Shown: positions 60,571-64,000 of the stretch, one piece after another
Layout: each line of letters starts with the position of its first letter
How positions within the stretch are numbered: position 1 is the stretch's first letter
NCBI RefSeq assembly: GCF_004027225.2
Contig: NC_044282.2
Location: 64,407,725-64,471,724 of the forward strand
Reading direction: 5' to 3'
Length of the DNA: 64,000 nucleotides
DNA from: Strigops habroptila
Taxonomy: Eukaryota > Chordata > Aves > Psittaciformes > Psittacidae
Position numbers and translations under genes: made by a program
The notes under the pieces: model-generated
What the model was told of the DNA's origin: nothing
Seen by the model: only the letters and a program-made list of their open reading frames with translations
Database searches by the model: none

Positions 60571-60978
60571 CCTTGGATTTCCTCTGTCTTCTCTCTCTGG
60601 TTTCCCAGCGCTGGAAAGAAAAGTCTGTGGGATCATGTTTAGAAATCCTACCCTTGGGTGCTGAAGATGGAATTAGATATATTCCATCCAGTTCTGTCCC
60701 AGCTCCTGTCACAGACTTCCTGCAAAGCTTGCAAATCTTTGTAACCTCTATTCTGATCAAATCTGAAGGTGTTAACATATGCTTCCATGTAGACCCTGAT
60801 ATAAATGATAGCAAAACATGCCCTGGCAGTGCTTTCACGTCTTCTCTTATCAACGGCAAATACAGGACTTCTTGATTCTTTGGGATCAGCCCACACAGTG
60901 CTGAGGTAAGGGAGCGTTTCAGAGAAATCCTACAAGTCAAATATAAATAAACCAACTGGTACCGAGAAAACAGCCCTG

Positions 60979-61160
60979 AATCACAGAATGGTTTGGGTGG
61001 GAAGGGACCTTAAAGCTCATCCAGTTCCACCCCCCTGCCATGAGCCGGGACACCTTCCACTTTGCTCCACTTCCAGGTTGCTCCAGGCCCCTCTGTCCAA
61101 CCTGGCCTTGAACACTGCCAGGGATGGGGCAGCCACAGCTTCTCTTGCAGTGCCTCACCG
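60979..61160 (-). mobile_element. CR1 LINE 3' fragment, - strand
   Basis: An inverted CR1 terminus: AATCACAGAATGGTTTGG, GAAGGGACCTTAAAGCTC, CCAACCTGGCCTTGAACAC, then GGGGCAGCCACAGCTTC. A short internal duplication or insertion (CTTTGCTCCACTTCCAGG) interrupts it near 61060-61077. Confidence 0.92.
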
Positions 61161-62679
61161 CACTGCTGCAGTGCAAGGGATGGATTAGAAGCCACGTGAG
61201 GCAGGGGTGTGGGACTGCTTAATCTGAGCTGTCTGTTCAGCAGCAAGAAGGCTTCTGTAGTGGTGGTTGTACCGATTACAAACAGGACTTGTGCGGTACA
61301 GGTACTTATTATGAATACCTCATAGATACTAAAATAACTGGCTATTTTCATTCAGCATCTTTGTATCACTTGCCCCTTTTGACTGTCATGTCCAAGTTAA
61401 GTACAGCCAAGCAAATGCTGGAGTAGAGCAGTTACACAGGGATAACCAGAGAGTGCTATTTATATGCCTGGGGAAGCAGAGAATGCTTAAAAGGCAAATA
61501 TTTCACCTAAAATTCTTTCTCATGATCAAATGAGGAGACTGAGGCCAGGCCAAATGCTCACACAGACAGGAGAGGACATGGGGGCCTTGGAGACATTGAA
61601 ATCCTTCGTAGTTTTGGATCAGGCTCTTGACTTCTCACGGTCAAGGCTGGTGACTTCCAAAGAAGCATCTGCCTGTGGAGGCGGGGCTTGTATAGGTGGG
61701 AGCAGCATGCAGGAGGGGGAGGCTGAGGAAGGAGAGAAGACCCTGGAGTATGGATTTGCTTTTCATGGTGGCCAGGTAACAGGGGGTTCTGTTGCTTTGC
61801 AGAAACTGTAATCTGAATGCAAGGTGGACAAGGTACCTGGCTTTGCCTCCTGGAGGTAAAACAAGCTTCAAACGGAGCTGAACTTCCTGGCTTCCTTCAT
61901 GGACAGATGGAGCTGCATGTGAGTTTTATTGGAGTCTTGTGTCCTGTTTATATGTTTAAAGGCTGTCTGCTTATAGCAGCCTGGCATTGTTCATACACAA
62001 TAGTCAGTGCACAGAATGATAATAGAGATAACTGCCATTTAGATGTATAGATCCATTGTCCTCCATGAACACTGGCAATTAGAGGGCCACCTGCTTAGTG
62101 CTGAGAACAAACAAAAAAGAACAGCTGAAAAATACATGTAATTTGGAGATGGCCCTCTAAGAGTTAATGAAGGGAAAAGCAAAACAAGTCCTAGTCTTAC
62201 AATGTCTTTGCCTGGCTCTGAAGGGAGCTTGGGGGGAGCATTCAGACTAGCTCTGTGGATTGCTCATCATAGCCTGTTATTTGTGCTTTACAGTCCATCA
62301 CCGACTAATTGGGACAGTGGGGCTGTCTTAAGAAAATTATGCAAAACTCGATGTCTGTAGGTTTGCTCTGGCTCCCCAGAGCATCATCACAGTAAATACA
62401 AGGTTTGCCTGTGGAGATGGATGCTGAGAGCAATGATTTCCCTGGTAAAGCTCTGGAGGAACCCTGAGTGTCATTCACACACCAGATGACATAAGTACAG
62501 GGATCACTTTCCAGTCATTCTCTCGTTCGAGGTTTGCTGTGTGAAGGGGGGAATGGACACACAATGATTTGAATGGAAGGGATAAAAACCTTGCAGGAAA
62601 AAAAGGACTGCTGCAGCATTTGAAAAGGCAGCGGTGATTTCTTGTGAGAGCTGTTCCAGAGGGCTGGATTACCGCACCT
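61161..62679. other. Intergenic DNA upstream of the CHGB CpG island
   Basis: No repeat or gene was recognised. A weak exon-like segment (acceptor TTGCTTTGCAG ending at 61802, donor GGTAAAAC near 61854) is noted but not supported. Confidence 0.45.
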
Positions 62680-62935
62680 CCTCCCTGTAGGCAGAGGCTC
62701 AGCATCCTCTGACGGCGGGAAAGACCTGAGGACGATCCCGCATCCTCCGAGCTGGAGAAAGGGGCAGGGAACCCCGCGCTTCTCCTTTTCATAGGGGATG
62801 GCTGGGGGGTGTACAGGGCTATTAGGAGCACTGGGCGTGGGGCAGGAGGAGGATAGCTGGTAGGTAGTTGCAAAGGAGGGGAGCACGAGCTCGGCTTCCC
62901 CAGCCTGGGAGAAACTCCCTCGGGGCCGGGTGGCA

Positions 62936-62990
62936 GGGATGGCGAAGGGATGGCGAAGGGATGGAGAGGGGATGGAGGCGGGATGGGGAG
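62936..62990 (+). repeat. GGGATGG minisatellite, about five 11-bp units
   Basis: Two perfect GGGATGGCGAA units (62936-62946, 62947-62957) are followed by three diverged ones. It lies about 110-165 bp upstream of the CHGB TATA box. The G-runs could form a G-quadruplex. Confidence 0.88.
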
Positions 62991-63046
62991 GGGGCGGCCC
63001 GCGGTGGGGGGGTGTCGGTGTCGGCGCCGCCCCCGGGGGCTCGCAG

Positions 63047-63053
63047 TGACGCA
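63047..63053 (+). promoter_or_regulatory. CHGB: CRE-like site in the CHGB promoter
   Basis: TGACGCA matches the conserved half of the cAMP response element and lies about 50 bp upstream of the TATA-like box. This is the position where functional CREs occur in granin genes. Confidence 0.55.
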
Positions 63054-63101
63054 GGCTCCCGGCGGCGCCCCCCGCCCGTCTCCTCCGCCCCCTCTGCCCC
63101 C

Positions 63102-63109
63102 TTTAAATA
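63102..63109 (+). promoter_or_regulatory. CHGB: TATA-like box of CHGB
   Basis: TTTAAATA is flanked by GC-rich sequence on both sides and lies 50 bp upstream of the CHGB start codon. Confidence 0.7.
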
Positions 63110-63111
63110 GC

Positions 63112-63158
63112 GCCGAGCGGAGCCGAGCGGAGCCGAACGGAGCGGAGCAGAGCGGAGC
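63112..63158 (+). repeat. CHGB: 10-bp tandem array filling the CHGB 5' leader
   Basis: Repeats of GCCGAGCGGA (63112, 63122) and variants (GCCGAACGGA, GCGGAGCAGA, GCGGAGC) run from just after the TATA box up to the ATG. The array covers the probable start site and the whole leader. Copy number changes here would alter TATA-to-ATG spacing. Confidence 0.88.
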
Positions 63159-63207
63159 ATGGGGCCGCTTGCGCTGCTCGGCCTTCTGGGCGCCGCCGCC
63201 CTGGCAG
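63159..63207 (+). CDS. CHGB: CHGB exon 1, signal peptide (gene continues beyond window)
   Basis: Chromogranin B (secretogranin I) is an acidic, heavily processed granin stored in dense-core secretory granules of endocrine and neural cells. The ATG at 63159 opens 16 codons, MGPLALLGLLGAAALA, followed by one base (phase 1) and the donor GGTGAGC (GT at 63208). Human CHGB exon 1 likewise encodes 16 residues (MQPTLLLSLLGAVGLA) and splices in the same phase. The peptide is a typical secretory signal: a short start, a Leu/Ala-rich core and small residues at the end. The remaining exons, including the large acidic exon, lie to the right of the window. Synteny (SHLD1 followed by CHGB, same strand) supports the call. 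A different secreted protein is possible from 16 residues alone but unlikely given the context. Confidence 0.85.
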
Positions 63208-63340
63208 GTGAGCGGGACCCGAGGGGCGGGCGGCGGCCGAGCCCCCGCCGCGGCCGGTCGGTGGCCGCGGGGCGGTGGGGAGGGGACGGGCGGGTTTGGC
63301 CTCTGGAGAGCGCTGGAGCGGAGGGGTGACGCCACGCGTG

Positions 63341-63358
63341 GGGCATGACGTCATGCCC
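63341..63358. promoter_or_regulatory. CHGB: 18-bp perfect palindrome centred on a consensus CRE
   Basis: GGGCATGACGTCATGCCC equals its reverse complement and has the full CREB/ATF consensus TGACGTCA (63346-63353) at its centre. It lies 134 bp inside CHGB intron 1, still within the CpG island. The perfect CRE core makes this the best CREB-binding candidate at the locus, better than the promoter half-site at 63047. Confidence 0.7.
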
Positions 63359-63549
63359 GGCCCGCCCTGCGTCACCCCGGGGTCGCCCCTCGGTACGCGG
63401 CAGGGTTGAGAGAGGGCCGGGGGGCGGCGGGTCCGCGGGGCTGCCCGGAGCCGTGTCCGGGCTGGTCCCGCACCCCCCGCTGCTGGGCGCTGCTCCCCGG
63501 TTATCCCTGGAAGTGTTCACACAGCGCGTATGTGAAGCCCGCAGTGACA

Positions 63550-63645
63550 TGGGTTAGTGGTGGTCTTGGCGGTGCGGGGGTAATGGTTGGACTCTATGAT
63601 CTTAAAGGTCTTTTCCAACCCAGTTGATTCCATGATTCTATAATC
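63550..63645 (+). mobile_element. CR1 LINE 3' fragment, + strand, in CHGB intron 1
   Basis: GGGTTAGTGGTGGTCTTGGC, TAATGGTTGGACTCTATGAT, AAAGGTCTTTTCCAACCC and a final ATTCCATGATTCTATAAT match the 3' end of a CR1 subfamily distinct from the others in the window. The insertion sits at the downstream edge of the CHGB CpG island, about 340 bp after exon 1. Confidence 0.85.
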
Positions 63646-64000
63646 TATTACCCCCCCAGTACAGTTTCTTTCCACAAAGGCTAATAGGTGTAAATTCCAT
63701 TCAAGTGGTGCTGCTAGATATTTGCCACCTTGTTCTTAATACTGAGGGATGACTGTAAAGTAGCAGCTCTGCAGCTTTAACTAACATAACATTATTTTCT
63801 TGGCATGCGGCGCTAAATACTAAATCCACCCTGTGAAATGAAGATTAAACACAATAGGATGAGGTGGTGGCTGGGCTTTATAGCTTTATATGTGTGCCAC
63901 ATCATTTCTTGAAAGAATCAGTGTTGTTCTAGGCTGGGTAATTCAACTTTATGTGTATTAGAGGTCTCCACATGGAAATGCTTCTGGACTTGTACTTTGT

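Larger units (their letters stand above)
62680..63560 (+). promoter_or_regulatory. CHGB: CHGB promoter and CpG island
   Basis: This CpG-dense block surrounds CHGB exon 1. A TATA-like TTTAAATA lies at 63102-63109, placing the start site near 63130-63135 and giving a very short 5' UTR. A CRE-like TGACGCA lies at 63047-63053, about 50 bp upstream of the TATA box. A CRE placed just upstream of a TATA box is the known arrangement in granin promoters and explains neuroendocrine and cAMP-responsive expression. An 11-bp GGGATGG minisatellite lies at 62936-62990, and further CRE-like sites are in intron 1. Long minus-strand frames here are effects of GC-rich composition. Confidence 0.8.
63208..64000 (+). 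other. CHGB: Start of CHGB intron 1
   Basis: The first 350 bases continue the CpG island and contain three more CRE-type words: TGACGCC at 63327-63333, the full palindrome at 63346-63353, and TGCGTCA at 63368-63374. A CR1 3' end follows at about 63550-63645, then AT-rich unique sequence to the window end. Confidence 0.75.

Noticed and set aside
60573-60875. Plus-strand frame of 100 codons near the candidate enhancer
   Set aside because: Balanced composition but no family match. The minus strand is open over the same span, and no splice signals support it.
61803-61853. Exon-like segment after TTGCTTTGCAG
   Set aside because: The donor (GGTAAAAC) is weak, the segment has stops in several frames, and nothing links it to CHGB.
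62475-63335. Minus-strand frame of 286 codons, longest in the window, over the CHGB promoter
   Set aside because: It lies across the CpG island, tandem arrays and CHGB exon 1, with Pro/Ser/Arg-rich low complexity and no known domain. It is a composition artefact.
62822-63550. Minus-strand frame of 242 codons overlapping CHGB exon 1
   Set aside because: Same reason as the 62475-63335 frame: overlapping minus-strand frames over GC-rich repeats are expected by chance.
1-64000. Search for CRISPR arrays, bacterial operons, phage or defence systems
   Set aside because: The window is clearly bird nuclear DNA. There are no spaced direct-repeat arrays, no ribosome-binding sites with packed genes, and no phage-like genes.
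1-64000. tRNA, rRNA or small nuclear RNA genes
   Set aside because: I did not find A/B-box or cloverleaf patterns or known snRNA words by eye. A tRNAscan/Infernal run would be needed to exclude them fully.

Overview
The window is nuclear DNA from a bird, probably a neoavian. The evidence is a set of CR1 LINE 3' ends (at least 12, with the typical CR1 3' terminus and ATTCTRTG-type tail), an endogenous-retrovirus LTR fragment of a type widespread in birds, CpG-island promoters, and vertebrate exon-intron structure. Almost all of the sequence is intron or intergenic DNA. Most long open frames are chance frames or lie inside CR1 copies.

Two protein-coding genes are recognisable, both on the + strand. 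The first is SHLD1 (shieldin complex subunit 1). It has a CpG-island promoter near 1640-2400, a first coding exon at 5969-6131, a 36-kb intron, and a last coding exon at 42151-42671. The 3' UTR probably ends just after the AATAAA at 43327. The two coding exons join in phase and encode a 227-residue protein that retains the conserved N-terminal and C-terminal blocks of mammalian SHLD1. The second gene is CHGB (chromogranin B). Only its TATA-containing promoter, first coding exon (63159-63207, the signal peptide) and the start of intron 1 lie in the window. The order SHLD1 then CHGB in the same direction matches human chromosome 20p12, which supports both calls. The two genes are not functionally linked. 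SHLD1 acts in the nucleus, limiting resection at DNA breaks with SHLD2, SHLD3 and REV7. CHGB is a cargo protein of regulated secretory granules.

Layout: 1-1640 upstream intergenic; 1640-2400 CpG island and SHLD1 promoter; 2400-5961 5' intron(s) with one possible untranslated exon; 5962-6131 coding exon 1; 6132-42150 large intron with CR1 copies at 12.2, 15.7, 19.3, 38.5, 39.4, 40.3 and 41.6 kb and an LTR piece at 33.1 kb; 42151-43350 last exon and 3' UTR; 43.4-62.6 kb intergenic with CR1 copies at 47.9, 52.1, 55.8 and 61.0 kb; 62.6-63.56 kb CpG island and CHGB promoter; 63208-64000 CHGB intron 1, which contains a perfect CRE palindrome and a CR1 3' end.

I see no novel multi-gene system. The most interesting points are the CRE-type cluster and tandem arrays around the CHGB start, several AT-rich homeodomain-motif-rich blocks that look like conserved enhancers, a long stretch of the SHLD1 intron with few transposable elements, and an isolated exon-like segment at 58.54 kb.
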